Assembly: GCA_030533445.1 (NCBI GenBank)
Contig: CM060075.1
Location: 38,959,719 to 39,023,718, forward strand
Length of the DNA: 64,000 nucleotides
Reading direction: 5' to 3'
Origin: Cyprinodon diabolis
Lineage: Eukaryota > Chordata > Actinopteri > Cyprinodontiformes > Cyprinodontidae
A model generated the notes under the pieces. That model did no database searches and was not told where the DNA came from. It worked only from the letters and a program-made list of their open reading frames with translations. Shown one piece after another: positions 42,518-53,399 of this stretch. A program made the translations under genes and the position numbers. Each line of letters begins with the position of its first letter. Within the stretch, counting starts at the first letter, position 1.

Positions 42518-44199
42518 TTATGGTTTGATAAACTCAGCTGTGTCTTCTCCTGGATAGGAAACATAGTAGTAAAAGAACTGAATCCCAGCATATAGAGGCT
42601 GAGTGAATCTGGTGAGGACTCTTTGGAGGAGAGTCATGGTGTCAGAGATGCTGTAGAAAGACAGAATACCTGCTCTGTGACCCAGATACACTCCTATTCT
42701 GGAGGAACCTGGACCTGAGAGATTAGTTTGGACTTTGTTAAATCTGTATGTGTAACTTTTGCCATCACATCTTAAAGCCCAGGAATTGGGATTGCATCCA
42801 AAGGCACATTCATATGAGTTACCTACTCTGCTGATATTCTGGTATGAAACAGCTACTTCAATACCTCTGCCACTCCACTCCACCTCCCAGTAGCAACGTC
42901 CACTCAGACTCTTTCTACTCAGGACCTGAATCCAATAATTGAATCTGTATGGATGTTCAACATAGGGCTGTTTCTTTTTGACTAAAGTTACTCTTCTGTC
43001 AGCCTCAGAAAGCAAGACATTAATGTGTGCTGTGTTCTTATCTAGAGTGATGTCTCGGAAATATTTCAAGAAGTCTCCTCTGGTCTTTGGTTCTGGTCTT
43101 AAAAGCAGGACATCCACATAAGTGATTGCCACTGAGATGTTTGTCCCTGTGTCTCTCAGGATGTCCTTTATTTTCTCTTTGAGCTCTGACACAGCTGCTG
43201 TTACATCCTCAAAGTATCTCAGAGGACGAATATTGATGCTGAATGAGTGTGTAGACTCACTGAGTGCTGACAGTGAGGGGTAGTTCTGGAGAAACTGGGT
43301 GTGATCCTCTGTGATTGAGAGCTTCTCCAGCTCAGCATCTTTCCTCTTCAGCTCAGTGATCTCCTGCTCCAGCTTCTTCTGAAGCTCTTTGACTCGACTC
43401 ACTTCAGTTTACTGTTGAGATCTGATTTTCTGCATCACATCAGAGCTTCTTTTCTGGAAGAGACGGATCATCTTAGTAAAGATCTTCTTACTGTCCTTCA
43501 CTGCTTTATTAGCAGAGCAATTGATGGCCTCCAGATCCTGTTGAAGCAGCTTCACATCTTTCTCCTGGTCCTGGATTCTCTGCTGGATTTGTTGTTGTCT
43601 CTCCTGGAGCTCCTTCTGCTTCTCAGTCCTTTCTGCTGCAGCTGGGACTGTTTCATGACCGTTATGTTCATCCATGGTGCAGAGATAACAGATACACTGC
43701 TGATCAGTACGACAGAAGATCTTCATCACATCATCATGATGAGAGCAGATGTTCTCCTGGAGCTTCTTGGAGGGGTTGACCAGATTGTGTCTCTTTAATG
43801 GTGGAGCACTGTAATGAGGTTGGAGGTGGTTCTCACAATAAGAAGCCAAACAGACCAGACAGGACTTGACAGCTCTCAATTTCCTTCCAGTGCAGACATC
43901 ACAGGCCACATCTTGAGGTCCAGCATAGCAGTGATCAGCAGATAGGTTTCCAGCATATTTAAACTTTTCAACAAAACTTCTAACTTGGAGTTTTTTACCA
44001 GGACAGGCCGCAGGCTGAACTCTTTCCTGCACTGAGGGCAGCTGTAGATCCTCCTCTGATCCTCTACATCCCAGTGATCTGTAATGCAGTTCATACAGTA
44101 GCTGTGTCCACAGGGAATAGTCACCGGATCCTTAAATAAATCAGAACAGATGGCACAAGAGAAGTTTGTTATTTCCAGCTGAACTACTCTCCCTGCCAT
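42518..44199 (-). pseudogene. TRIM16-like gene, complete but disabled by one frameshift and one stop
   Basis: The start [15 protein letters not shown] at 44199 is followed by an intact C3HC4 RING ([24 protein letters not shown]), B-box 1, B-box 2, coiled coil and PRY-SPRY ending EFIKP at 42518. Two lesions: a missing base near 43970-43975, just after the RING, moves the reading into the next frame; and a TAA at 43409-43411 replaces a Glu/Lys codon in the coiled coil (RSQQ*TEVSRV). Otherwise each segment (44199 to about 43975, about 43975-43412, 43408-42518) is open. The small lesion count suggests recent loss, or alleles or assembly errors. Confidence 0.88.
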
Positions 44200-44299
44200 T
44201 TTAGCTCTGAGTAACAACTATGAGATTTACTTCCGTATACCTGGAACTAGTTTTATGATTAGCTTTAAATAGCCATTGAAGGCAGCACCCTGACGTTCA

Positions 44300-45480
44300 A
44301 AGGTTGAGCTTTCTGTGTTTCATATGAAGAAGAAGGAGGAGCTTCAAAACTTAGCAACAGAAAGGACGGAACATTTCCCTCTCTCTCTGTAAGATCATAC
44401 ATGCAGACCAAAACAACAACAAGCCAACATCACTTACTAATCAGCCATTATTTTTATATTAATCATATTTCCACTTGCTAAATAATTTGCAGGTGTTGCA
44501 GAGTAACATAAAACCAACAATCAAGATACTGACTGTGTATCCTGGAACTATTTATTAAAAGGGTACTGATTAGCAAGTTTCACGTCACAAGAATGTTTAA
44601 ATAAAGTTTTGTTTTCCATTATTCAGGTCAATATGCTCCTGTCTTGCTGGATCAACTTGGATCATTGTTTCTACCCCCATCTGCCTTGCATGCACTCAGG
44701 GGTAGATTTAATAAGTTTGAGGCCCTAAGCCAAGACAGGCAGGCGGCCCTCTGAACTGAGAAGACAACACATAAAAAAACAGATCTATTATACAGATACA
44801 GAAAACTTAATAGAATAGACATAGATTATTTGTTTTATGTTTTGTCCCTCACTTCTTGTCCCTTTGCAGGTTGTTTTCCTCTCTATCTTTTCTACTCAGC
44901 TGACTTTTTTCATGCTGTCTCAAAAGGAATTAATGAAATATTTATTCAAGCACTAAGCTCACTTGGCTTGCTCCTTCTTGTGATTCCAAAAAGGCCACAC
45001 CAAAAGTAAATAACAAAGTCCTTCTTTTTACTGTAGATAAACCATGATCTGCTTATCTGTTCTCCATTTTATATTTGCATGAAATAATAGCTGCATGAAT
45101 CATGACAGCAGACAAGATAGAGGAGAGCAGGAGGCGGGGTTACCAATCTACTTGCTCTGGAGAGCAGAGTTTGCTGCTTTTAGATGTTGTCTCCAAGTCT
45201 CCAGTAGCAGAACAAAGTTGCTAGATTTGGCGCTAGGAGCTTTTTAAAAATAAAATTGCTAGAGGAGTCTGAAAAGTCGCTAAATATAGCGACAAAAGCG
45301 CTAAGTTAGCAACACTGCTCTTCGCACCGTTTGTTTTCAAATGGTTTGCTGCTGTCTGTTTGGACTTTTCTGAACATGTGCAGCAAATGGACTGATCCAA
45401 TATGGTGGACACTGAAGGGACACACTTAATATTATAAGCCTTCTTCTCATGGCATCTTCTCATGGCATCTTAGCCTATTC
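44300..45480. other. TRIM upstream flank and unrecognised intergenic sequence
   Basis: 44220-44360 is the TRIM upstream flank shared with 16507-16650 and 26770-26900 (GAGCTTTCTGTGTTTCATAT, GAAGGAGGAGCTTC). The remainder holds no gene I recognise. Confidence 0.5.
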
Positions 45481-45484
45481 CTAT

Positions 45485-45605
45485 TATTGTGCACAAATAA
45501 GGAATAGTTGAATTTACCATACACGTAACCAGAGTTTTATGGGGCCCCTAGGAACTTGGGGACCCAAAGTAAATGCCTAGTATTGCCTAATGATACCCCT
45601 CATCC
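45485..45605. repeat. Third copy of a segmental-duplication segment
   Basis: GTGCACAAATAAGGAATAGT, AGAGTTTTATGGGGCC, GGAACTTGGGG and TGCCTAGTATTGCCTAATG match 32190-32310 in block A with few differences. Confidence 0.65.
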
Positions 45606-46544
45606 TGCACTCTAATCATGGCTCATTCACTGCAACTGTTGTCCTGCTTTATAGAGTGGTCTCTGGTTAAAAAACAGTGCCAGATTATCAAAAACCATCA
45701 TCTGGGAAAATATCCAGCGTTATTTTTCAGCCTGCATGATATCGATTACGTCTCTTCCTATTGGGTTTCCTTATTCTGCTTTGCCAGGTCAGATATTCCC
45801 CTGGCTTCTGATCTCTGGACATCAACCTTGTTTCTACTTCTTGACTGACACCTCCTGACAGTCCCCTGGAGCTGTCAGTCTAAATCTGCCTCCCTCTGTT
45901 CCTCTTTGCTTCCTGTGCACTGACAACTATTTCGGCTTCATTGGCTTCTACCAGGTTTTTTTTCTCCACATATTCCTGCCGACCGGTCTACAATCTCAGG
46001 TCTACAATAATCTCAACCTGCTGTCACCACACCACTACATTAAGCAACCAAAGCTCAACATCCGCAATAGTGATTATTTTAATAAGGTTAGTGGCTTTAT
46101 TTCTATAGCTCATCCACTAGATTCTGCCAAGCACCAACAGTTCCTTCTCCCTTCAAATGTTACTGATCTGGCCTAAGATTGTTTACTGCCATTTATTAAA
46201 TGCAGTTTTCAATGAATAAAGCCACATACCACCTGGCTTAAGAAAGATAGCTCACATTTTGACTGATAGGCTAATGAATGAATAAGTTGGCCTTAAATAT
46301 GCTCAGTCGATTATACCTACACAAAACTGTCTAAAATCCTTGCTGAATTCTATTACTTTAAGGAGGTGATTAATACGATTCAGGCTCCAGCCTTCCTTCT
46401 CACTGATAATATGGCTGCGGACACACCTGCTTCCAGGTATGTCACATCCCAGAGTGGCATTATTCTCTCTCTTTTTTGGAAAACAAAGACATGAGGAAAT
46501 GCATTGATGCTGGCATTATCTTTTACTAGGCCTAGATTTTTTTT

Positions 46545-46775
46545 ACAGGGTCTTTACAGTACAACTGTTAAGAATCCATACTGTCTTTCCCTGCATTAAC
46601 CCTGCTTTTGATCTTATTCATGGTGCATTTTCTCCCCAAACAAGTTCTTAATAAGGCTTACAATCTGACTAGTCTCACAAAAGGAGATGAATGGAAAACT
46701 GCTTCTAATATTCCTTCTTGTCATTATGAATATCTGCATATGCCTTTTGGTTTGAGAAATGCCCCAGCAATGTTC
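46545..46775 (+). pseudogene. Gypsy-type retrotransposon reverse transcriptase fragment
   Basis: The open stretch 46608-46868 reads [19 protein letters not shown] and [18 protein letters not shown]. These are the RT core motifs of Ty3/Gypsy elements (usual forms GDEWKTAF and MPFGLTNAPAVFQ). An RT stretch just upstream (VKNPYCLSL, 46565-46600) is in a shifted frame. No LTRs, protease or integrase are seen nearby, so it is a fragment. Confidence 0.75.
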
Positions 46776-47104
46776 CAAGAAGTGGGTAAGAAGATCCATT
46801 TAGCTAAAGAGATAAGGTTAATCTTGGCTCAGGAGGTTTTCCTCCTCCACAAACTTCCATGGGAATAATTTCTGACAGAAAATCACAGTTTATCTCATGA
46901 TTCTAGAAGTTCTGCTAAATGTGGGGCATCTCTGTCAGTTTGGAACACATTTATTTGATAATTTGGGTTAGGCACCACATTCTTTGTGACCGTAGCACAA
47001 TGAAACAACAATTCCACGATTAGCATACCTAAGATATTCCCTTTTATTTAGCTTATTCCACTTCACAAGATTATGATTTTGTTGATGGTGTTGCTAGTTC
47101 TCTA

Positions 47105-47632
47105 CATACATAGTGTACAGGAACATCTGCCATGAGTATGGGCTGGAAGTCCCAAGGTCAAAATGGAAGACACCTCCTAAGATAGTTGAGAATGACCGAG
47201 CTAAGATCCTATGGGACTTCAAGATCCAGACTGACAAACGGGTGATGGCTAACCAACCAGACATCGTGTTGATCGACAAACAGCAGAAGAAGGCAGTAGT
47301 GATAGATGTGGCAATCCCAAGCGACAGCAACATCAAGAAGAAAGAACACGAGAAGCTTGAGAAATACCAAGGGCTGAAAGAGGAGCTAGAAAAGATGTGG
47401 AAAGTAAGAGCAGCAGTGGTGCCAGTGGTAATTGGAGCACTGGGGGCTGTGACCCCCAAACTGGGAGAGTGGCTACAGCAGATTACAGGTAAAACATCAG
47501 AGGTCTCTGTCCAGAAGAGCGCAGTCCTAGGAACAGCTAAGATACTGCGCAGAACCCTCAAACTCCCATGCCTCTGGTAGAGGACCCGAGCTTGAGGATG
47601 ACACATACCACCCCACGAGGGGTGAGAAAACA

Positions 47633-47635
<3 letters not shown>
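47105..47635 (+). pseudogene. LINE 3' end with restriction-like endonuclease domain, copy 1
   Basis: The frame 47113-47580 (155 codons) contains KILWDFKIQTDKRVMANQPD, a PD-x14-D arrangement (PDIVLIDKQQ..VVIDVA), then IKKKEHEKLEKYQGLKEEL and VVPVVIGALGAVTPKLGEWL, ending LPCLW-stop. This is the C-terminal restriction-like endonuclease that nicks target DNA in R2/NeSL/Dong-type non-LTR retrotransposons. Upstream RT is absent (5'-truncated). A GC-rich 3' UTR (CACCCCACGAGGGGTGAG hairpin, about 47610-47627) leads into a TA array. Confidence 0.75.

Positions 47636-47690
<55 letters not shown>
47636..47690. repeat. (TA)n array at LINE 3' end
   Basis: About 55 bp of pure TA repeat at the 3' end of the LINE copy. 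It continues as ATATGTATATATATATATAT after 48934, so a transposon inserted into the array. Confidence 0.85.
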
Positions 47691-47692
<2 letters not shown>

Positions 47693-48934
47693 GGCTGCAA
47701 CTAACGATTATTTTAAAAATCTATGAATCGGCCGATTATTTTCCGATTAATCGATGAATCGGACAAAAAAATTTTTTATATTAACCTCTTTATTCCAAAA
47801 TAAACGTTTCAGACAGAACAAACAAGCACACAAGTACAGGTTGCTCATTAACTGTACTGGTGCAATATGAAAAATAAATGTTTGTGTTAAAACTACGCAA
47901 ACTTACATGAGAAATGTAGCTATACATCCACTAAATATAGGCTACTTTATTTCATAAAGCGCAAAAAAAGACATTTTTGTTTTTAAAAGCCCCTAAGGGG
48001 TTCAAACAATAGGCCCCCCCCATTTCAACAAATGAGTTTTTTTTAGACTAGAAGAGTTCTGCCTTTTAAGACAGGAAAGTATAGCAGTTAAAGTTGCTAC
48101 TTGAGAAAATACTGAACCATAGAGATAAAAATAGCCCTGTGATTCAAATTATAAATTGTATTTGGAATAGAAATAAGAGAACTAGGGGTGCTAAAAAACA
48201 CATCCTCCAAAGGCAGATATTTACATGGGAATGTGGCATATAATTAATTGACATATTACTGATCTTGCTGGATTTTATGCTTTACTTCCATAAATTGCAG
48301 GATCTTCTTTACTTTATCTTTGCCAGAAGATTTAAACTTTAAAAGCCTTGCCCTCTTAATTTGCAAGTTAATTTATTTATAAAGAAAATATAAACGCTGC
48401 TTAAGCTAATTCAAATGAAATTAAAAGTAAAATAAGTAGCCAACCTTATCACTGTCTGTAACCTACTAACCAGGTAAGGAAAGCATCAGATGAGCTACCT
48501 GAGAAACTAACGTTACGTTTCCCCACTTTAAAACCAAACAAACATGGTCGCTCACCCTGCTGATCAGCTCTCTTCACTGCCATCGAAGGCTCCAACGTGT
48601 TTTCTTTTCAGGTGCTGCATCATAACAGTGGTACTTCCGTGCCATGTTCATTTGTTTTTACAAAAGTTGCATGTTACAACTTTTTTCGCTTTACAAAGCG
48701 CAAGCTGTCTGCGAATTGAGACGCAGCTTGCATTTGCGGTATCGTCATTAGAACAGTTGACGTTTCTGCCTTTTGAAAACAGCCTTTGCTCACCTGCGGC
48801 GCTGGCTCGCTCTGCCGTATTTTCTTTTCTTCCCCCGTTTCAATCAAGTGGCAGTGATGATGACGGCAGCATTAATCGCGCGACACAACTAATCGATGAT
48901 GAAATTCGTTGCCAACGTTCGTTGTTGCAGCCCT
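47691..48934. mobile_element. hAT-like transposon remnant (1.24 kb) inserted in the TA array
   Basis: The left end AGGGCTGCAACTAACGATTA and the right end, inverted AGGGCTGCAACAACGAACG, are terminal inverted repeats of a widespread fish hAT-type family. Subterminal AATCGATGAATCGG/AATCGATGATG motifs are typical. The target duplication cannot be read because the target was TA repeat. A decayed BED zinc finger lies near the right end on the minus strand. Confidence 0.7.
48565..48695 (-). pseudogene. Decayed BED zinc finger of a hAT-type transposase
   Basis: The minus-strand reading gives AKKVVTCNFCKNK, one stop, TWHGSTTVMMQHLKRKHVGA. Spacing is CxxC...HxxxxH, with the aromatic/Gly-Ser-Thr-Thr segment characteristic of BED fingers (the DNA-binding N-terminus of hAT transposases and ZBED proteins). 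No catalytic domain follows. The in-frame TGA marks it as dead. Confidence 0.65.
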
Positions 48935-48954
48935 AATATGTATATATATATATA

Positions 48955-49300
48955 TCAAAGGAAAGCCATTGCGTTGACACTAGAAATACCAAGTGACTGC
49001 AACATCAGGAAAAAAGAACGTGAAAAACTAGCGAAATACCAGGGGGTCAGAAAAGAGCTGGAGAAAACCTGGAAGGTCAAGGCATCAGTGGTACCTGTGG
49101 TCATTGGGGCACTTGGGGCAGCGACCCCCAAACTTGAAGATTGGTTACAGCAGATCCCTGGAAATAGATCAGACATCTCTGGTCCAGAAGAGTGCAGTTC
49201 TAGGAACAGCAAAGATACTGCGCAGAACCCTCAAGCTCCCAGGCCTCTGGTAGAAAAAGGCGGAAGACCACCCGCGATGGGTGAGGAAGAGTTTTTTTTT
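48955..49300 (+). pseudogene. LINE 3' end with restriction-like endonuclease, copy 2 (shorter)
   Basis: It starts mid-domain (IPSDCNIRKKEREKLAKYQG) and parallels copy 1 through VVPVVIGALGAATPKLEDWL. It then loses frame (a one-base change after the IPGN stretch) but keeps the nucleotide match to the CTCTGGTAG stop region and the following 3' UTR (CCACCCGCGATGGGTGAGGA). Same strand as copy 1. Confidence 0.7.
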
Positions 49301-49309
49301 ATGACTTAT

Positions 49310-51560
49310 ATTCGGGGAGACTTATTTAAGCATAAATGTAGCAAATATTGCACATGCTGATTTATATTGTTTTCCTATCTGAAGAACTGGTGTAGAAGGG
49401 TCTTAATAGATGCTGTTATACTGTAGGCTGGGAAATATAACATTACAGAAACAAAGAATAGCAAAACTGGCCACCTAATCATCAGCTCCAGTACTATAAC
49501 TGTCTTGGTTCAAAATACAGTGTTCAAATACTTATTTTTCTCACTGTATGGCACTGCAACCGATTATCTACTGTCGCCAGTGAATTGAGCTACCAGTGGT
49601 TATCACATCTTGGTCATTTTTTTCACTTCACAACATGAACTGAACAGGGCAGTGAGAGATATTAAAAAACTCCCATAAAACTTATCTGCAACCTTACCGC
49701 GATATTTCTTCTGTGTCCCCTGGTCTTTAATATTTAGGGAAACCCGTGTCACTCAAACCACGTAAAAAAGTGCTTTTGTATTGCTCTGTAGTTAATCTCC
49801 TTTACGTGGTGCTAACAATGCAATAGTGAAAACTGTAGAGAGAATAAATCATACTAATTAAATCCATACATGTAATGCTTTTTCCCTTGTTATTCATGAT
49901 TTATATATGTGCTCCATTTCTGTCCACAGATATATAAGGTTCTGTCCATTTCAAGATTAAACCTTTTATTTCTCAGTATACCTCTAAAGTCCATGTGTTT
50001 CTGTGAGCATGTTTGAGAATAATCATGTTGTTCTAACATCTCTAAAACATCTCTGATCCATTACCCAGGAGGTTTGACAGCACAATACAGAATCCTGTCG
50101 GGTAGCAACAGTAACTCACATGGAAACATGGACTCCAGAGGAAAGAAGTGAGCTGGATGATAAACAAAAACAGCAGAACTCATCTACTATGAAGTTACTA
50201 ATTATATCCGATTTCTCCTTTATCTCCTCACTCACTTCATTTGTGCTTTATTCACTTGAATTAACTTTTTTTACTTATACTTAAATTTGATTTTAGTTTT
50301 CTTTAACCATATACATTTTTTTATTCCCTTTTCTTTTAGTATTACTTATCCCTCCATTCTCTATTTCTTTTATTGTCAGAGCCTTTTTTATTCTTGTTTT
50401 TCTTTTCCTTCTTCAGGTTTACCATGATGCATCGTATTTTGTATATTTCATATGTAAAAGCTCATAAAAGAACCATCTAAGTGTTTGCAGAAAGCAGGAG
50501 GAAAACAATGCACACATGTCGAATACTAAGAAGCAAGAGCAGGAGGATGTTTGGGATTTGTGCTTTGTTTTATTAATGAAGCTTAGAGAAACATACACAC
50601 ACCTCCTACGTTTTTGCTTCTTGTTCTGGACTCCGAGCCCAGCTCTTGTTGCGTAACTTATCCGCTCCACTCTCCCACCAACTCCCACGTACCAAAACAC
50701 CAAGCTCTGCTCTGAGATTCAGACAGGAAATGCGTGGGAAGACGAAGGCTTAGAGCTGAACTTCATTCTAGTGTAAAATGAATACATTCAAATCTTTTTG
50801 CATTTTTTATTAAAAATTTACTTCAAAATTTTAGTTATTTTAAAATGAAAATCTCTCAATAAACTTCCACATACTGCTTGATTACATTTTTACAATTGAA
50901 TTAAGTTAACGTTTATTTAAGTACTTATCCAACTGTTTGTTTCAGTCTAATTTTTTTATATTTTCTGTATGATTTCAGAATAAAATGCAAAGAAAACCTT
51001 GGATGATGTTTTAAAATCAAAAAGTATTTGTCTAAGGGATTTATATCAATCAGATTGATTTAGCTGTAGTTTTTTTCTATAACTCCGTCTCAAAAGAGGC
51101 TGATTCTGTATCGTTATATTTGAAGCCCAAGCTCCTTTTCCTTCACCTTTCATCGGGTTAACATTAAGAACACTGTCCAGAGCAGGAAAGGAACTTTGGA
51201 CAGAAAATAATTTATTATTTGAAAGAAATGCACATGGGTGATGTTTGTTAAATTGGCACTACATCCTTCCAACAAGAAAAGTTACACAAATGTAGAGAAA
51301 CACTGAAGCTCTCCATTATAAAACCCAAATCATATGAAGGTGTGTAAAATAGAACCTGTAATACAAAGTATGAAGTAAGACATTTTTGTTTTATTTTGTG
51401 AGGTGGGGAATTTGAATTTTCCTTATTTTTCTCTTTTTTGCATTTCACTTAGGATTTCTTTTGCAGTTGGTTTGTTTTCATTTTTTTCGTAGATGTAAAT
51501 TAGTTTCTTTCCAGACCTAACTGTACAGCTGTTTAGTAATTTGTGATTGTTTGATTAGTT
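49310..51560. other. Intergenic, no gene recognised
   Basis: AT-rich sequence. Frames such as 50419-50703 (minus) have no recognisable product. TATTTTTCTCACTGTATGGC near 49530 resembles a Tc1-type terminus only weakly. Confidence 0.45.
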
Positions 51561-51678
51561 TTAATGGAGCCTAGGTGGAAGTTCAACTGAAGAAACTGAT
51601 TGCTCTCTTACATCCACCTGCGACGCAGCCAATCAGCTTTAAACCACGCCTCCACGAAAGCCAGTCAGCATCCAAAGT

Positions 51679-51803
51679 TCATCTTAAAAGGCCTGCGATC
51701 ACTTGTTTCTCTACTGTGCGCAGGTGGCGGATTCGCTCGATCCCGTCCTCCACCATCGTAGCTAAAGCTTCATCAGAGTGTAATTCCTCCTGGACTCTTG
51801 CTG
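51679..51803 (-). other. Unidentified 41-codon coding-like stretch
   Basis: On the minus strand, from the A-rich LINE tail at 51806 to a TGA at 51679-51681, the frame reads ARVQEELHSDEALATMVED, GIERIRHLRTVEKQVIAGLL and R. It has protein-like composition, is GC-richer than its surroundings, and is preceded by CGCAG that could act as an acceptor. The preceding sequence is LINE poly(A), not a polypyrimidine tract. The plus strand is also open here. It may be the 3' end of a gene or element cut by the LINE. I cannot identify it. Confidence 0.3.
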
Positions 51804-51805
51804 CG

Positions 51806-53398
51806 TTTTTTTTATTTTTATTTTTTTATTCATTCATTTCATTGAATACCAAAAAAAAACTGCCTATCAAATTTTTGATATACTAAAAAATAAAAATAAA
51901 CCTCCATCCATACATACCTACATATCCATCTGTATACATTACATACATATATACACACACAGACATACTACATATGTATTTCAAAATTTTAAAACAAAAT
52001 GAAATGAAAGGCAGCAGAATGAAGAAAAAAATCTTATAATATCTGCCCCTTTTTTTCTCAGCTCTGAAACTAAACAGGGAAAAAAATGGTTATCTTCTGC
52101 AACAAAAACAAAGTCAGTCGTCAATCTCAACTAAACAACGATAGTATGAGCTCTTTATACTATTTTATACTTCTTCAAGAATCCAGTCTTTAACATTCTC
52201 TTAAACATGTGCAGTGATTTGGCATCTTTAACATCATTTTGTAGTTCGTTCCACAGTTTGACTCCTTGTATCGAGGTACATCGTTCTTTCAAACTGGTTC
52301 TGAATTTGGGTTTCTTAAAAATCTGTGTCCCCTTAAGGTTATAACTGCTCTCTCTCTTTGCAAAGATTTTTTGGATGTTTGAGGGTAATGTATTTAGGTG
52401 TGTCTTATACATAACTAACAAAATATTATAATCAACTAAATCATAGAATTTCAATAACCTCAATTTACAAAACAATATATTGGATGGGTATTTGCCATGT
52501 TTTCGAGTAATAACTCTTATAGCCCTTTCTTGCAAAACAAAAACTGATTTTGTACTAGTATAACATGCCTTTCCCCATACCTCAACACAATAGACCAAGT
52601 GTGGAACAATTAATACATTATACAACACATACAGTGCATGATCGTTCAGAAAATCCCTTACTTTATAAAGCACTGCAATTGATTTGGCTATTTTTGTTCT
52701 TAAATAATTCAAGTGGGATTTCCATGTTAATCTCTCGTCAATAATCACACCCAAGAACTTCACCTAACTAACTCTACAAATCTCTACACCATCAACTTTA
52801 AATGGAATACTAACAGTTCTTTGTCTCCTTGTAAATAACATATAATTTGTTTTATCCAAATTTAATTTAAAGATAATTTATTAAGTTTGAACCATTTTTG
52901 TATTTGCATAAATTCTGTTTGCATTTTTTCTAACATCCATTCTATATCTGTACCTTGACAAAAAAAAGTGGTATCATCCGCAAATAGGACACATTTGAAA
53001 AACCCTGACACATTTACCAAGTCATTAACATATAGGATGAACAACTTTGGTCCAAGTACTGAACCCTGTGGAACTCCATATGTAATTTCACAAAATTCGG
53101 ATCTAGTATCATGTACTTGTACAAACTGTTTTCTTTTTTCCAAATAACTCGAGATCCACTGTAATGCCGGCCCTCTAATCCCGTATTTAATACGTTTTTT
53201 GAGTAAAATTCTATGGTCATTCGTGTCGAATGCTTTCTTTAGATCAACGTAAATACTGGCGCAATATTGTTTTTGATCAATTACATTTGTTATTTGTTCT
53301 ATCAGTTCCATAAGAGCCATTGATGTCGAGTTTTTGGCTCTAAATCCATATTGACTGCTACTTAAAATATTATTTTTATCAATAAATAAAGGTTTCAT
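51806..53398 (-). mobile_element. 5'-truncated non-LTR retrotransposon (CR1/L2-like group)
   Basis: The minus strand carries reverse transcriptase text from 53398 (SQYGFRAKNSTSMALMELI, VDLKKAFDT, YGVPQGSVLGP, FADDTTFF catalytic box) to 52862. After a frame break at about 52764-52861 it continues as the C-terminal part 52763-52155 (KFLGVIIDERLTWKSHLNYL, YNVLIVPHLVYCVEVWGKA). A 3' UTR follows, ending in AATGAATAAAA-type and A-rich tail near 51806. The 5' end (endonuclease domain) is missing. Near-complete frames indicate a fairly young copy. Confidence 0.85.
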
Positions 53399-53399
53399 C

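Noticed and set aside
47094..47606. 170-codon minus-strand frame
   Set aside because: Shadow of the LINE endonuclease frame on the plus strand, which carries the conserved PD-x14-D motif.
48544..48936. 130-codon plus-strand frame in the hAT-like element
   Set aside because: The minus strand of the same span shows a BED zinc finger, so the plus frame is a shadow.
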